From Qipengyuania xiamenensis (GTDB lineage Bacteria; Pseudomonadota; Alphaproteobacteria; Sphingomonadales; Sphingomonadaceae), in assembly GCF_019711495.1 (NCBI RefSeq), contig NZ_JAIGNM010000001.1:1488001-1552000 (forward strand): DNA of 64,000 nucleotides, written 5' to 3'. Positions 30,568-43,987 of this stretch are shown here, piece after piece (positions within the stretch are counted from its first letter, which is position 1; every line of letters begins with the position of its first letter). The position numbers were made by a program, and so were the translations under genes. Under the pieces are notes generated by a model. That model did no database searches and had not been told where the DNA came from. It was given only the letters and a program-made list of their open reading frames with translations.

Positions 30568-31305
30568 ATGCCGTTTTCTTTCAAGCCCCTGCTCGCCTGC
30601 TGCGCCGCGAGCCTCGCATTGGCCGGCTGCAGCCACACCTATAACTCGCACGACGCCAACTGGGTGGGCGAGCGCACGGTCGGCTCCGGCACCATCGCGC
30701 AGGAAGAGCGTGAGGTGGAGGCGGCCGGTACGCTCGTCCTCTCCGCGCCGGTGAATGTGGTGCTGACGATGGGCGAGCCCGCGCTGACGGTCGAGGCCGA
30801 TGACAATCTGCTCGATTTCATCGTGGTCGAACAGGATGGCGGCAGGCTGACGATCCTTGCTGAAGGTACCTACACCACACGCACTCCCTTCAACGTCTAT
30901 CTCTCGTTGCCTTCCCTTGCCCGGATCGAGAGCCCTTCCGCGGGCGATATCGAGATCCAGGGCTGGGCAGCCGAAGGGCTCGATGTCGAAAGCAGCGGCT
31001 CGGGTGACATCACCTTCGAAGGCGCGCTCGGCTCGCTCAAGGCGCTCGCCCGCGGTTCGGGTGACATCGATTTTTCGAATTCCGCCATCGGAAGCGTGGA
31101 TGCCGATGCCAACGGCTCGGGCGACATTACCTTTGGTCCGGTGGGAAATCTCGACGCGCGCGTGAGCGGCTCGGGTGACATCATCGCCTCCGAAGTCGGC
31201 AATCTCACCGCGTGGAACAACGGCTCAGGAGATATCCTCTATCTCTCGGCCAAGAACGTCGAGATTTTGAACCACACCGGCTCGGGCGACATCAGAGAGC
31301 GCTAG
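30568..31305 (+). CDS. GIN-domain (DUF2807) lipoprotein
   Basis: The 245-residue product has a lipoprotein signal peptide with lipobox LAGC near residue 21, so it should be anchored in the envelope. The mature part is a beta-solenoid of the putative auto-transporter adhesin head GIN type. GSGDI recurs six times at 18-20 residue spacing (for example GSGDITF, GSGDIDF, GSGDIIA), with a degenerate first copy AGDIEI. The ladder of repeats fits a right-handed beta-helix. Function is unknown. GGAGAGG precedes the ATG. It ends three bases from the convergent DUF5996 gene. Confidence 0.87.
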   Translation: MPFSFKPLLACCAASLALAGCSHTYNSHDANWVGERTVGSGTIAQEEREVEAAGTLVLSAPVNVVLTMGEPALTVEADDNLLDFIVVEQDGGRLTILAEGTYTTRTPFNVYLSLPSLARIESPSAGDIEIQGWAAEGLDVESSGSGDITFEGALGSLKALARGSGDIDFSNSAIGSVDADANGSGDITFGPVGNLDARVSGSGDIIASEVGNLTAWNNGSGDILYLSAKNVEILNHTGSGDIRER

Positions 31306-31308
31306 GCC

Positions 31309-32262
31309 TCAACCCCTTCGCAAGGCCTCGACATCGTACGGCCTGCCGAATGCGCCGCGCGGGATTTCGAGCGTCTCGCGCGGCCAGCCGCCCCTGTCGG
31401 CGACGGCGGCATAGGTGCTCTCGAGGAAGGCTATGAGCGCGCCCTCGGGATCGTCGCTGCTCCGGACTGCTTCGTAGGGCAGGACAAATTCGCCGAGGTC
31501 GGCGAGCCAGTAGGCCTCATCCGGTTTCACTTCCGCATCCGAGAATCCCTCGGGCGTCGGGTAGCCATAGGCATAGAAGGCCGCCTCATCGACCCCGCCG
31601 CCACCAAGCCAGAAACCGGCGCTGGCGACCTCGTGGCTATAGGCTTCGCGCGTCACCCGGTCGGGCAGGTTGGGAAAGCCCCCGGGATGGAGCGGCGCCT
31701 CTCGGCCGGAAAAGCGGGTCACGGCAAGATCGAAGCTGCCCCAGAACAGGTGGCTCGGGCTGGACTTGCCGACGAAGCCCGAACGGAACCGCTCGAACAC
31801 GCGGTTGGCATCGGAGAAGGCGCGGTGAATGCGGGCGAGTGTCGCCTCGTCCCACGCCCTTTCGCGCGCATCCTGGGCAAAGGGAATGGCATCCTCGACC
31901 TCGTTCGGGGCGCCTGAAATGGATGTGTCTGCGCCTGCAAGACGGAGCAGTTCAGAAAGCTGCTCGTGAAAACGCTGGACCGTCTGGCCGGTCACTTCGA
32001 ACCCGTCGGCAAAGCCGTTCGAAGTCTCGACCGCCACCGCGCTCGACAGGCAGTCGAAAATCACCTCGAGCTCACCGCCGGGCATCTCCACCGGATAGCT
32101 GCGAAAGCCGCGCGGCACGACCCGCAGGGCGAGGTGCCAGCTGTGATTGCACCACGGCAGAGCGCGCGTCGGAAGCTTGCCGACGACCTGCAGGTAGGCG
32201 TGCAGGCTTTCGATTACCGGGCGGTCGGCTTCGTAGTCGAGTTGCGGCCAGCGCGTCGTCAT
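31309..32262 (-). CDS. DUF5996 family protein
   Basis: A soluble 317-residue protein. It opens with RWPQLDYEADRPVIESLH, has the WCNHSWHLALRVVPRGFRS segment and the SSPSHLFWGSFDLAVTRFSG and HPGGFPNLPD segments that define DUF5996. Function is unknown. The ATG overlaps the stop of the upstream membrane protein (ATGA), so these two genes and the thiolase and hydratase before them probably form one transcript. Confidence 0.82.
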   Translation of the reverse strand: MTTRWPQLDYEADRPVIESLHAYLQVVGKLPTRALPWCNHSWHLALRVVPRGFRSYPVEMPGGELEVIFDCLSSAVAVETSNGFADGFEVTGQTVQRFHEQLSELLRLAGADTSISGAPNEVEDAIPFAQDARERAWDEATLARIHRAFSDANRVFERFRSGFVGKSSPSHLFWGSFDLAVTRFSGREAPLHPGGFPNLPDRVTREAYSHEVASAGFWLGGGGVDEAAFYAYGYPTPEGFSDAEVKPDEAYWLADLGEFVLPYEAVRSSDDPEGALIAFLESTYAAVADRGGWPRETLEIPRGAFGRPYDVEALRRG

Positions 32263-32738
32263 TGCTCGTCTCCCTTGCTGCCTACCCTCGAATACAAACT
32301 CGCCGCGGCTGCGAAAGCTCCGCGAAAGACGAGGTAGAGGAGGCAGGAAACTGCGACGGGCAGCGCGACGGCATCGAAGTGCAGCCCGCCATTCCAGAAG
32401 ATCCGGTCCCACAGATATCCGGTCACGAGGAGGTGCGCGGCAATCCCGAGACCAACGCCCGCAGTATCGGCAGCAAGCGAAGGTATCGGCAATCTGCCCA
32501 GCAAACGCGAGGTCGAGAAGGCCACAAGCCAGACGCTTATCGACGATGCCGCGGTGAAGCCAAACCACGCATAGGGGGCTTCGGCAAAAGGCTGGCCGGG
32601 CCGCGAAACATGGTCCCAAAAGTCGAAGGCGCTGGCGACCCCGATGAGGATCGCCAGCGCCTTCCAGTGCTTTTCGATTCGCAGCGAGATCAGAAGATCT
32701 CGAACAGGCCCGCTGCACCCATGCCGCCGCCGACACAC
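32259..32738 (-). CDS. Small integral membrane protein
   Basis: A product of up to 159 residues with about four hydrophobic segments ([47 protein letters not shown] and [18 protein letters not shown]). I do not recognise the family. The only standard in-frame start is a GTG at 32738 lying 49 bp inside the thiolase gene and lacking a ribosome binding site. A CTG codon about 45 bases downstream could be the true start, so the N-terminus is uncertain. It is coupled to DUF5996 by an ATGA overlap. Confidence 0.6.
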   Translation of the reverse strand: MCRRRHGCSGPVRDLLISLRIEKHWKALAILIGVASAFDFWDHVSRPGQPFAEAPYAWFGFTAASSISVWLVAFSTSRLLGRLPIPSLAADTAGVGLGIAAHLLVTGYLWDRIFWNGGLHFDAVALPVAVSCLLYLVFRGAFAAAASLYSRVGSKGDEQ

Positions 32739-33868
32739 ATGGTGACGACGCCGTACTTCGCCTTGCGGCGCTGGCCTTCGCGCAGGATGTGGCCGACACA
32801 GCGTGCGCCGGTCATGCCGTAGGGGTGGCCGATCGAGATCGAGCCGCCGTTGACGTTGAGCTTGTCGTTATCGATGCCCAGCTTGTCGCGGCAGTAGAGC
32901 ACCTGCACGGCGAAGGCTTCGTTCAGCTCCCACAGGTCGATGTCTTCGATCTTCATGTCGAAGCGTTCGAGCAGCTTGGGGATCGCGAAGATCGGGCCGA
33001 TGCCCATTTCGTCGGGCTCGGTACCGGCAACCGCCATGCCGATGTAGCGGCCGAGCGGGTTGAGGCCGCGCTTTTCGGCTTCCTTGGCTTCCATCACGAC
33101 GACAGCGGCCGAACCGTCCGACAGCTGGCTGGCGTTACCGGCGGTGATCGTGGTGCCCGGGCCCATGACCGGCTGCAGCGAGGCGAGGCCTTCGAGCGTG
33201 GTCGAGGGGCGATTGCCTTCGTCCTTGGCGATCGTCACGTCTTCGTCGGAAACCTCGCCGGTTTCCTTGTTCATCACCTTGTGCGTGGTGCTGACCGAGA
33301 CGATTTCGTCGTCGAAGATGCCGGCTTCCTGCGCTGCGGCAGTGCGCTGCTGGCTCTGCAGCGAGTATTCGTCCTGCGCTTCGCGGCTGATGCCATAGCG
33401 CTGGGCGACGGTTTCTGCCGTCTGAAGCATCGGCATGTAGATCGCGCCGTGCATGTTCACCAGTTCGGGGTCGGGCATCACGCGCATTTCCTTGGTCTGC
33501 ACGAGGCTGATCGATTCCTGGCCGCCGGCCGCAACGATCTGCATGCGGTCGGTGATGACCTGCTTGGCTGCGGTGGCAATCGTCATCAGGCCCGAGGAGC
33601 ACTGGCGGTCAATGGTCATGCCCGAAACGCCGATCGGGCAACCGGCACGCAGCGCGACCTGGCGGGCGAGGTTGCCTGCCTGCGCGCCCTGCTGGAGCGC
33701 GGCGCCCCACAGCACGTCGTCGACTTCCCCTGCATCGATGCCGGCACGCTCGATCGCGGGCTTTAGCGAATAGGAGCCGAGCGTCGCGCCCGGGGTGGAG
33801 TTGAAAGCGCCCTTGTAGGCCTTGCCCATACCGGTACGGGCGGTGGAAACGATGACTGCGTCACGCAT
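32690..33868 (-). CDS. Acetyl-CoA acetyltransferase (thiolase)
   Basis: The 392-residue thiolase performs Claisen condensation or cleavage of acyl-CoA. Nucleophile Cys90 lies in DRQCSSG, the active-site His in [16 protein letters not shown] and the second Cys in [14 protein letters not shown] 33868 is chosen over 33874 because AAGGAA has a normal spacing only to it. The gene could serve beta-oxidation or acetoacetyl-CoA formation for polyhydroxybutyrate; phaB lies 19 kb away. A MaoC-type hydratase gene lies 61 bp upstream on the same strand, which favours acyl-CoA metabolism as a unit. Confidence 0.93.
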   Translation of the reverse strand: MRDAVIVSTARTGMGKAYKGAFNSTPGATLGSYSLKPAIERAGIDAGEVDDVLWGAALQQGAQAGNLARQVALRAGCPIGVSGMTIDRQCSSGLMTIATAAKQVITDRMQIVAAGGQESISLVQTKEMRVMPDPELVNMHGAIYMPMLQTAETVAQRYGISREAQDEYSLQSQQRTAAAQEAGIFDDEIVSVSTTHKVMNKETGEVSDEDVTIAKDEGNRPSTTLEGLASLQPVMGPGTTITAGNASQLSDGSAAVVVMEAKEAEKRGLNPLGRYIGMAVAGTEPDEMGIGPIFAIPKLLERFDMKIEDIDLWELNEAFAVQVLYCRDKLGIDNDKLNVNGGSISIGHPYGMTGARCVGHILREGQRRKAKYGVVTMCVGGGMGAAGLFEIF

Positions 33869-33929
33869 GGTCATTCCTTAATTCTTCTCTGGTGTTGAAC
33901 GTCTGTTCCTCCTGGGGAGGAGGGGGGGA

Positions 33930-34379
33930 TCAGACGAAATACATCGTCATCCATTCACAGATCAGGGCGGGCTTGTCCTCGCCTTCGATCTCGATGGTGA
34001 TTTCCATTGTCTGCTGCCACTGGCCGGGACGCTTCTCGGTCATTTCGAGCATCTTCCAGTGGCCGCGGATGCGCTTGCCCGAACGAACGGGATTGATGAA
34101 ACGCGTCTTGTTGCCGCCGTAGTTGACGGCCATCTTGATGCCGTCGACGCGCGGCACGTCGCTGTTCGCGGTGAGATAGGGGATCATCGACAGGGTCAGG
34201 AAGCCGTGCGCGATGGTGCCGCCGAACGGAGTCATCTTGGCGGCTTCTTCATTGATATGGATGAACTGGTGATCGCCGGTCGCATCGGCGAACTGGTTGA
34301 TGCGCTCCTGCGTCATTTCGACCCATTCGCTGGTGCCGACCTGTTCGCCTACCTTGGCTGCTACGTCCTGGGGGGTCAT
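33930..34379 (-). CDS. MaoC-like (R)-specific enoyl-CoA hydratase
   Basis: This 149-residue hot-dog-fold protein carries the R-hydratase motif: FADATGDHQFIHINE with catalytic Asp36 and His41, followed by PFGGTIAHG. It should hydrate trans-2-enoyl-CoA to the (R)-3-hydroxyacyl-CoA. A good ribosome binding site (AGGAGAGCAGGA) precedes ATG 34379. The stop is 61 bp ahead of the thiolase start, so the two may work together in acyl-CoA degradation or polyester precursor supply. It diverges from the acidic membrane protein gene. Confidence 0.92.
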   Translation of the reverse strand: MTPQDVAAKVGEQVGTSEWVEMTQERINQFADATGDHQFIHINEEAAKMTPFGGTIAHGFLTLSMIPYLTANSDVPRVDGIKMAVNYGGNKTRFINPVRSGKRIRGHWKMLEMTEKRPGQWQQTMEITIEIEGEDKPALICEWMTMYFV

Positions 34380-34602
34380 TCCTGCTCTCCTCGAAAACTG
34401 CGGGTTTACGCGACTCTGCATCGCGTTTGCGGGCGGACTCATGGCGCATGGAACACCCTCGCGCAACTGCGGGAAAACTGCCGTTACGGCATGGCGGTAC
34501 CGGCTCGGGCGATTGGCGCACCGGGCGCGCGAAGGCCTTGCCATTATCGCGCAATTAACCAAGCGGTGCTAAACGCGAGGCTCGACCAACCACGGGATCT
34601 TC

Positions 34603-35538
34603 ATGAGCGACGACTGGACAGATAGCGGCCTCACCACGCGCAGCTGGTTCAAACCGGCTGTCGCGCTCTGGTTCGCGGCACTGCTGGGCGGGGGGCTGTT
34701 CCTCATGCCCGCCAATGTCCATGCGGCCATCTTCCGGGCGACCGGGCTTGGCGGTCCGCTGGTCGTCTCGGGCATTGCCGCCGTATTCGGCCTCGTGCTC
34801 GGCCTCCTGATTGCCGGACGCATCGTCGCGGCCACCCGTCCGCGCGCCATCGCCCCGGGGCTCGAAGTCCACGATGGGGACGACTGGGCCGAAGACGAGG
34901 TCGAGGAACCGCGCCGGCGCCGCGTCTTCTCCGCACGCGAGGACATCGGTGAAGACGGTATCCGGACCTCCGACATTGGATCGCAGGTCGAGGAAGAGCC
35001 GGCCCAGGAACCGGCGCGCGCCTTCGAGGAAATCCTCGCAGAAATCCCCGCGGCTCCCGAACCCGAAGACAAATGGGACCGGGTCGACGCTGCGCCGGCA
35101 GAGGCGTGGGAAACGCAAGACCCTCCAGAAGACGAGCCGGAAACTCTTGTCGAGGAAGCCGAATTCGAACCGGTCGAGTCCTCCGAAGAATACGAGGCGG
35201 CCGCCGGACAGTTCGAGCCGCAGGCCTCGCTGGGCGATCTGTCGCTGGCAGAGCTAGAAGCGCGACTGGGTGCGGCCATTGCCAGCCATCGCCGCGCAGC
35301 TCTCGCCGAGCCGTCCGAGCAAGTGCCGGACGAAGCGGACGAAGATGCGCCTTACGAGGACGAATCGCAGCTGGATCAGCCAGCCGAAGACGATCCCGTG
35401 ATCGCCTTCCTGCGCCGCGAGGCGACACGCGCCATGCCGGAAAAAAGCAACGCTCCGGCCGAACCGGCCTATGACCCGCAGGCAGCATTGCGTCATGCGC
35501 TCGACAAGCTGGGCAAGGTAGGCAAGCCGGGCGACTGA
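34603..35538 (+). CDS. Membrane protein with acidic cytosolic or periplasmic tail
   Basis: The 311-residue product has two adjacent hydrophobic helices at about 17-38 and 50-72 with a short loop, then about 235 residues dominated by Glu, Asp, Ala and Pro. A small ordered segment (LGDLSLAELEARLGAAIASH, near 205-225) and a conserved-looking C-terminus (AALRHALDKLGK) stand out. I do not recognise the family. TTAACC, a CtrA-like half site, lies at about 34556. The gene is monocistronic, with only a weak ribosome binding site. Confidence 0.75.
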   Translation: MSDDWTDSGLTTRSWFKPAVALWFAALLGGGLFLMPANVHAAIFRATGLGGPLVVSGIAAVFGLVLGLLIAGRIVAATRPRAIAPGLEVHDGDDWAEDEVEEPRRRRVFSAREDIGEDGIRTSDIGSQVEEEPAQEPARAFEEILAEIPAAPEPEDKWDRVDAAPAEAWETQDPPEDEPETLVEEAEFEPVESSEEYEAAAGQFEPQASLGDLSLAELEARLGAAIASHRRAALAEPSEQVPDEADEDAPYEDESQLDQPAEDDPVIAFLRREATRAMPEKSNAPAEPAYDPQAALRHALDKLGKVGKPGD

Positions 35539-35596
35539 CCCTACGGCGCGGCCACGTGGCTAGGCTGCGACCAAACTCGCGGATACCTATTCTCGT

Positions 35597-35668
35597 ATGC
35601 TGCAATGCGGCATAAATCGGGAATTCTTGGCCCTTGTGAAATTTTGCTTCACTCCGGCAGCATTGCAA
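35597..35668. promoter_or_regulatory. Two ATGCTGCAATGC-type boxes upstream of gltB
   Basis: Box 1, ATGCTGCAATGCGGCA at 35597-35612, contains the 12-mer shared with the ppc upstream region. Box 2, GCAGCATTGCAA at 35657-35668, is its partial inverse. Both lie in the 266-bp gap before gltB, about 137-208 bp ahead of the start, consistent with an operator pair. The rest of the gap shows no gene. Confidence 0.4.
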
Positions 35669-35804
35669 AACTGCATTCTTACCTGCAAAAGGCCCCCTCG
35701 CGACATTTTGGCGGCCGCGCATGCGGCGCTGCACAATTTCCGTTCGTCCAGCCGCGCATCAGGGCCGGTCGGGAAACGGGTCTTGGAGGAGGACGCTTCG
35801 GCGA

Positions 35805-40477
<4,673 letters not shown>

Positions 40478-40478
<1 letters not shown>

Positions 40479-41914
40479 TGGGCAAGGAAACCGGCTTTCT
40501 CGAGTACGAGCGCGAGGATCGCACTTATCTCGACCCCGCGGAGCGGCTGAAAAACTACAAGGAATTCACGGTCCCGCAGAGCGAAGAGGCGCTGCGCAAG
40601 CAGGCCGCGCGCTGCATGAACTGCGGCATTCCCTATTGCCACAACGGCTGTCCGGTGAACAACATCATCCCGGACTGGAACCACCTCGTCTATGAAGACG
40701 ACTGGAAAAACGCGCTCGAGGTCCTGCACTCGACCAACAACTTCCCCGAGTTCACCGGACGCATCTGCCCCGCCCCGTGCGAGGCGGCCTGCACGCTGAA
40801 CATCGTCGATGCGCCGGTGACGATCAAAAGCATCGAATGCGCCATTATCGACCGGGGCTTCAAGGAAGGCTGGGTCAAGCCGCAGGTGCCCGAGAAGCAG
40901 ACCGGCAAGTCGGTGGCGGTGATCGGCAGCGGCCCCGCAGGCCTCGCCGCCGCGCAGCAACTGGCGCGCGCAGGCCATGCCGTCACCGTGTTCGAGAAGA
41001 GTGACCGGATCGGCGGGCTGCTTCGCTACGGCATTCCCGACTTCAAGATGGAGAAGCACCTCATCAACCGCCGCGCGGTGCAGATGGAGGCCGAGGGCGT
41101 CCAGTTCCGCACATCGAGCGAGGTCGGCGTGGAAGTCAGCTTCGAGGCGCTGAAAGAGAATTTCGACGCGGTGGTGCTGGCAGGCGGCGCGGAAGAAGCG
41201 CGCCAGCTGGACATCCCCGGCTCCGAGCTTTCCGGCGTGCGCCTCGCGATGGAATTCCTCACCCAGCAGAACAAGCGCAATGCAGGCGACGACGAAGTGC
41301 GCGCCGCCCCACGCGGCAGCCTGACCGCTACCGGCAAGCACGTGATCGTGATCGGCGGCGGCGACACCGGCAGCGATTGCGTCGGCACGAGCAACCGGCA
41401 GGGTGCGGCCAGCGTCACCCAGCTCGAGATCATGCCAAAGCCGCCCGAGCACGAGGACAAGGCGCTCACCTGGCCGGACTGGCCGGTCAAGCTGCGCACC
41501 TCGTCCAGCCACGAGGAAGGCGTGGACCGTGACTGGGCCGTGATGACCAAGCGCGTCGTCGAGGAAAATGGCGATGTCGCAGGCCTCGAATGCGTCCGCA
41601 TCGAATGGGTCGACGGCAAGATTCGGGAGATCGAGGGCAGCGAGTTCACCCTGAAGGCCGACCTCATCCTGCTCGCCATGGGCTTCACCGGCCCCAAGCG
41701 CCGCGGATTGCTCGATCGGGCTGGCGTAGAGCTGGACGGACGCGGGAATGTAGCCGCCGACACGCAGTGGTACCTCACCAGCGAGCCAAACGTGTTTGCC
41801 TGCGGCGACATGCGCCGCGGCCAGAGCCTGGTCGTCTGGGCCATCCGCGAAGGTCGCCAGTGCGCGAGGGCCGTGGACGAGGCGCTGATGGGGGTTAGCG
41901 AACTTCCTCGCTGA
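40478..41914 (+). CDS. gltD: Glutamate synthase small subunit
   Basis: GltD (478 residues) takes electrons from NADPH via FAD and passes them over two 4Fe-4S clusters to GltB. The N-terminal cluster ligands are in [14 protein letters not shown] and CPAPCEAAC. The FAD-binding loop is [19 protein letters not shown] and the NADPH-binding one [15 protein letters not shown]. The [20 protein letters not shown] motif closes the FAD domain. It starts in the gltB stop codon and is fully coupled to it. The length and motifs are complete. Confidence 0.97.
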
Positions 41915-41991
41915 CGCTACGGCAAGCTTTATTTTTCGGTGAATTGGCGTAGTCTGAGGCCGTGGTCGCGATCCGTGAGGGGGATAGCGAC

Positions 41992-42813
41992 ATGGCGACA
42001 CATGCGCACCAGGGATTGTCTGACGGCGAAGGCCGCCAAGTCGGTTCGATAATTCAATTCGTTGACCGCTGGATCTACGTGATGATGGCGGCTTACCTGA
42101 TCTTGATCGTGCTGGTCGGGTTCATTCCGGACTCGCTGCAGAAGATCGCGGCGGTAGAAGCCGGGCAAAGGCCGAACTTCCCGCTCGCCATGCATGTTCA
42201 TGCGGTCCTGATGGGCAGTTGGATGCTCCTGCTGCTCACCCAAACAACGCTCATGGCAACGGGACGCCGGAACTTTCACATGCAGCTTGGCGTGCTCGGC
42301 ATGATCCTGGCACCGGCGCTAGTCTTGGCAGGCGTAATCCTCGTTCCGACCAACATCCGCTCCTTCTTGGATTTTGCTGCGGCAGGTTCTCCTGAAGTTC
42401 AGGAGCAGGTCGGTTTCTTCACCCACTTCATGACCAATATCGCGCTGATCCAGTTCAGGGCGGGTTTCTGCTTCCTACTGCTGGTCGTCCTTGCGCTGGC
42501 CAATCGCAAGCGCGATTCCGGCTTGCACAAACGGCTCATCATCTTGGCGACGATCGTACCTATGCCAGCCGCTTTCGACCGGATGACCTTCCTTCCGCAT
42601 ACGCTTCCGGATTCGCCACTTACCGTAGATTTGTGGCCGCTGTTCGCAATCGCCCCGATGTTCCTGTGGGACGTCTACCGCCAGCAAACCATCCATCGAG
42701 CGTATTGGATCTATGCATCAGTCATGGTTCCAACCGGCATTGCGGTGAACCTCCTGTGGAATAGCGACTGGTGGATGCGGACCGGAGGCGGATTGATTGG
42801 CGTGCCGTCCTGA
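41992..42813 (+). CDS. Lower-GC integral membrane protein, unknown family
   Basis: The 273-residue product has about six to seven hydrophobic helices and a conserved-looking set of histidines (MHVHAVLMGSW, GRRNFHMQLG, FFTHFMTN, SGLHKRLI), a pattern that could bind haem or metal. I do not recognise it with certainty; it has the feel of DUF2306-like membrane proteins. AGGGGGA before ATG 41992 decides the start, rather than an in-frame upstream codon. Its codon usage contains more A and T than its neighbours, suggesting recent transfer. It follows gltD by 77 bp on the same strand, but there is no sign of coupling. Confidence 0.75.
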   Translation: MATHAHQGLSDGEGRQVGSIIQFVDRWIYVMMAAYLILIVLVGFIPDSLQKIAAVEAGQRPNFPLAMHVHAVLMGSWMLLLLTQTTLMATGRRNFHMQLGVLGMILAPALVLAGVILVPTNIRSFLDFAAAGSPEVQEQVGFFTHFMTNIALIQFRAGFCFLLLVVLALANRKRDSGLHKRLIILATIVPMPAAFDRMTFLPHTLPDSPLTVDLWPLFAIAPMFLWDVYRQQTIHRAYWIYASVMVPTGIAVNLLWNSDWWMRTGGGLIGVPS

Positions 42814-42837
42814 TCGGTCAGGTAGGCGGGCCGGGCC

Positions 42838-43158
42838 TTAGTCGAGGCTGGCGATTACGCGGTCGTCTTCACGCGCCGGCAGGCAGGCTTCCGGTGGCAG
42901 TGGTTCGAAAGTCTCTTCGGTGAGGCTGACCTGCGACAGTCCGTCGATCTTGAAATAGCCGAGCGCGGGAGCCTCGTCGACGCGGCGGCTCTTGTTGGGA
43001 TTCACCGATCCCAGGTAGAAGGCATCGTTGCGCAAAACGATCTGATGCGGGGCCAGCGTCAGCGTGCTGGAATTGTAGACCGCGCTGATCATGAGCCGCT
43101 TGCGCATCGCTTCGGCCAGCACGGCCTGCACGAAGTTGAAAGTTGATTCATGTTGCAT
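42838..43158 (-). CDS. Small WYL-domain-like protein
   Basis: The 106-residue protein contains a segment resembling the WYL fold: LAEAMRKRLMISAVYNSS followed by LTLAPHQIVLRNDAFYLGSV and later an FKIDGLSQV strand. There is no helix-turn-helix, unlike full WYL regulators, so it may be a ligand-binding or partner protein. The assignment is tentative. The ATG (43156-43158) lies inside a copy of the ATGCTGCAATGC box, so binding there could block this gene. No Shine-Dalgarno is clear, and an internal ATG at the MRKRL position is an alternative start. Confidence 0.6.
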   Translation of the reverse strand: MQHESTFNFVQAVLAEAMRKRLMISAVYNSSTLTLAPHQIVLRNDAFYLGSVNPNKSRRVDEAPALGYFKIDGLSQVSLTEETFEPLPPEACLPAREDDRVIASLD

Positions 43159-43166
43159 TGCAGCAT
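43155..43166 (-). promoter_or_regulatory. ATGCTGCAATGC box over the WYL-like gene start
   Basis: Reading the minus strand, ATGCTGCAATGC occupies 43166-43155 and overlaps the start codon. This is the third copy of the 12-mer seen ahead of ppc and gltB. Overlap with the start codon could allow direct repression, but one end of the box is also coding sequence. Confidence 0.35.
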
Positions 43167-43225
43167 GCACAGCGCATCCGGACCGCAATTGCAACCGAAA
43201 ATGTGAACGGTCACACTCCGCCCGC

Positions 43226-43906
43226 TCAGACGGACCAGTCGATTGCCCCGCGTCCATTTGCCTCGAGGAAGCTGTTTGACCGGCTGAAAGGCTTCGAGCC
43301 GAAGAAGCCGCGATAGGCGGACAGCGGGCTTGGGTGAGGAGTCTCGATGAGGTGATGCCGCCCGTCGCGAAGCCCCGCGATCCGCTTCGCCTTAGCCTGC
43401 GCATGGCTGCCCCAGAGGATGAAGACCGATGGCTCGCGGCGTGCCGCCACTGCCGATACGCAGGCATCGGTCACCGCGTCCCAGCCGCGCCCGGCATGGC
43501 TGCCCGCCTGCCCCGCCTCGACTGTCAGCGTATTGTTGAGCAGCAGCACGCCCTGCCGCGCCCACTTGCTAAGGTCGCCATGGACAGGCGCTTCGATACC
43601 GAGGTCGGCCTCAAGCTCCTTGTAGATGTTGCGCAGCGACGGCGGCACTTTCACGCCTTCCGGCACGGAGAAACTGAGCCCCATCGCCTGCCCGGGCCCG
43701 TGGTAGGGATCCTGCCCGAGGATCACGACCTTCACCGCGTCGAGCGGTGTGAGCTCCAGCGCCTTCAGCCGGCTCCCGCGCGGCGGATAGACCGTCTTGC
43801 CCGCATCCTCCTCCGCACGCAGCCAACCGCCCAGCTGGCGTGCTTCCTCGCTCGCCAACACAGGCTCGAGGACGCTCTTCCAGGCTGGAGGTATGCTTTC
43901 GCTCAT
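43226..43906 (-). CDS. ung: Uracil-DNA glycosylase
   Basis: Ung removes uracil from DNA in base excision repair. This 226-residue enzyme has the catalytic water-activating loop GQDPYHG (64-70, Asp66), the phenylalanine stacking region of the family LSFSVPEGVKVPPSLRNIY, and the His loop HPSPLSAYRGFFGS. ATG 43906 (MSES) is chosen; an in-frame ATG at 43915 would add three residues. Convergent with no gene downstream, it sits 67 bp from the WYL-like gene and diverges from the ribonuclease D gene. Confidence 0.97.
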   Translation of the reverse strand: MSESIPPAWKSVLEPVLASEEARQLGGWLRAEEDAGKTVYPPRGSRLKALELTPLDAVKVVILGQDPYHGPGQAMGLSFSVPEGVKVPPSLRNIYKELEADLGIEAPVHGDLSKWARQGVLLLNNTLTVEAGQAGSHAGRGWDAVTDACVSAVAARREPSVFILWGSHAQAKAKRIAGLRDGRHHLIETPHPSPLSAYRGFFGSKPFSRSNSFLEANGRGAIDWSV

Positions 43907-43987
43907 GCGCGGCATTCTGGACCGGCAGCGCGCAGGCGACCAGAGGCCCCTTCCCTCCTATCCACGATGCGCCTAAGGCCCTTGGCC

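Noticed and set aside
35721..35804. Upstream extension of gltB
   Set aside because: The added residues have no family similarity; the conserved propeptide and Cys28 fit the ATG at 35805.
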